Of a DNA stretch of 16,706 nt, positions 15,664 through 16,706 are shown piece by piece; positions within the stretch are counted from its first letter, which is position 1, and every line of letters starts with the position of its first letter. A program made the translations under genes and the position numbers. Below the pieces are notes generated by a model. The model did not search any database and was not told where the DNA came from. It was given only the letters and a program-made list of their open reading frames with translations. The stretch is taken from contig NWUY0300009485.1 of the NCBI GenBank assembly GCA_004151065.3, forward strand, positions 123,868-140,573, given 5' to 3'. The stretch comes from Larix sibirica. Its lineage: Eukaryota; Streptophyta; Pinopsida; Pinales; Pinaceae.

Positions 15664-16706
15664 GATGTAATGTTCAATGAATATAGAGATTGATAAATAC
15701 TAAAAAGGGAGTGAATCTAAAAAGTATGTCCATGAATACAAATAACTATTATCTTGAATCACTTTAATAACAAACTTCACTATTTTCCAAGAAGAAACAA
15801 ATAAATACCTATAAAATAACACAGCAAAAAACTATTCTCATGTTGCACATACCTGAAAAATTATTCAACTACAAGGACAACCCAACAAGTTTTGAGCTCC
15901 ACTAAGGAAAGGAAGCCCTTTATATATGTTTTTGGCCACTCGGCTCCGTGAATGAGAGGAGAGACATAATCCCTTGGAGGAAATAATCATTAGGGGATGT
16001 GCCTTTTTTTGTCTCTAATGGCGAGGTGCACCTATGCAGGTGGGTGGTGGACTGATGGTGTTGGGGTGGATGTGTCCTTCCTTTGCTCAGGAGGAGCCTC
16101 TAGAGTTTGGAGAGGGTATGATATTCCCTATGAATGAATAGGGAAAGAAAGGGTGAAAGTATCATAAGCAGGGGTCGACAATGATGGTGGAAACAACCTG
16201 AGCAAGGTTCGAACTCGATAATGGAAGAAACTTGAGAAAGGATCAAGAGTGAGTCCCATTCAAACTTTTTATTTTTATAGGAATGATTTAAGTTACCTCT
16301 TCCCCTTGAATCCTAATTCATGGGCCAAATGGCAAGCTCAGTCGGTCATGATTCTTACAAACATTGATAATGATATCCAATCATGAGGCAAGCTTTTCTC
16401 CTATGATTTTTGGGGATTTTGAGCAGTACGTTTATCTCTGTGTAAATACCAGTGGAGACATTCGAGACAAATGGATTAACTCTTACAAACCCAACGAAAG
16501 AGGAGGTGATCTAGCATCTCACTTACCATCATGAATCTCCATGTATCGCTTCTCAATAGAAAAGTAAATATTGATCGAAAAGTGATCAAGCACTTGCTCC
16601 AACGATAGCCATGATAATTGTGTTCATTCTCCTTCCTTACCATTGTTAGTTTTTTTTAGAAATTTCAATCTGATCTAGGATCTTAACTGAGAGAATAACA
16701 TGTACA
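15664..16706. other. Intergenic sequence without recognisable gene
   Basis: No open frame, RNA gene or transposon domain could be supported on either strand. The part from about 15890 to 16260 is less AT-rich than its surroundings and contains a degenerate direct repeat of about 40 bp (TCGACAATGATGG near 16175 and TCGATAATGG near 16215). It may be a piece of an unrecognised repeat. Confidence 0.5.

Noticed and set aside
16204-16217. GGTTCGAACTC as a tRNA or SINE B box
   Set aside because: It departs from the GGTTCGANNCC consensus at the 3' side, and no A box or tRNA-like fold was found at the right distance upstream.

Overview
This looks like nuclear DNA of a seed plant: one intact, intronless plant secondary-metabolism gene set in AT-rich intergenic sequence full of old, broken retrotransposons. 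The amount of decayed LINE and Ty3-gypsy sequence would fit a large-genome plant such as a gymnosperm, but that is inference and no species can be named. There are no bacterial operons, tRNA or rRNA genes, or CRISPR arrays.

Layout. Positions 1-1660 hold a decayed Ty3-gypsy gag pseudogene (+ strand) with two local duplications: a ~364-bp tandem copy of part of the gag domain and three tandem copies of a Cys/His zinc-knuckle-like module. A 2-N assembly gap (1713-1714) is followed by two adjacent hairpins at 1718-1782 that resemble the subterminal palindromes of CACTA (En/Spm) transposons. From ~2140 to ~6060 a 5'-truncated LINE ('LINE A') lies on the minus strand, with linker, reverse transcriptase, zf-RVT and RNase H remnants and a duplicated 3' tail. 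Positions 6080-7205 are very AT-rich and apparently non-coding. From ~7205 to ~12810 a second, nearly end-to-end LINE of the same broad type ('LINE B') lies on the plus strand: ORF1 (DUF4283-like), apurinic endonuclease, reverse transcriptase, a truncated zf-RVT and RNase H. It has a large internal deletion between the RT and zf-RVT. The two LINEs are arranged head to head and both are dead.

The only convincing functional gene is a 516-residue family-1 UDP-glycosyltransferase on the minus strand (14565 to 13015). It has the complete 44-residue PSPG box, a catalytic His/Asp pair, and N-terminal motifs like the UGT92 group. Upstream (higher coordinates) are a candidate TATA box (14789-14794), a possible 31-codon upstream ORF (14746-14651), and a 237-bp MITE (14855-15091) with 27-bp terminal inverted repeats and a perfect 9-bp target-site duplication, which points to the Mutator (MULE) superfamily. 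The MITE ends about 60 bp from the candidate TATA box and is the cleanest new element in the window.

The remainder (15101-16706) is intergenic, with two short tandem duplications (38-bp and a perfect 53-bp unit), a small hairpin and no gene I can support. I found no cooperating multi-gene system. The points of interest are the UGT with its MITE-modified promoter, and the unusual local duplications within the dead elements.
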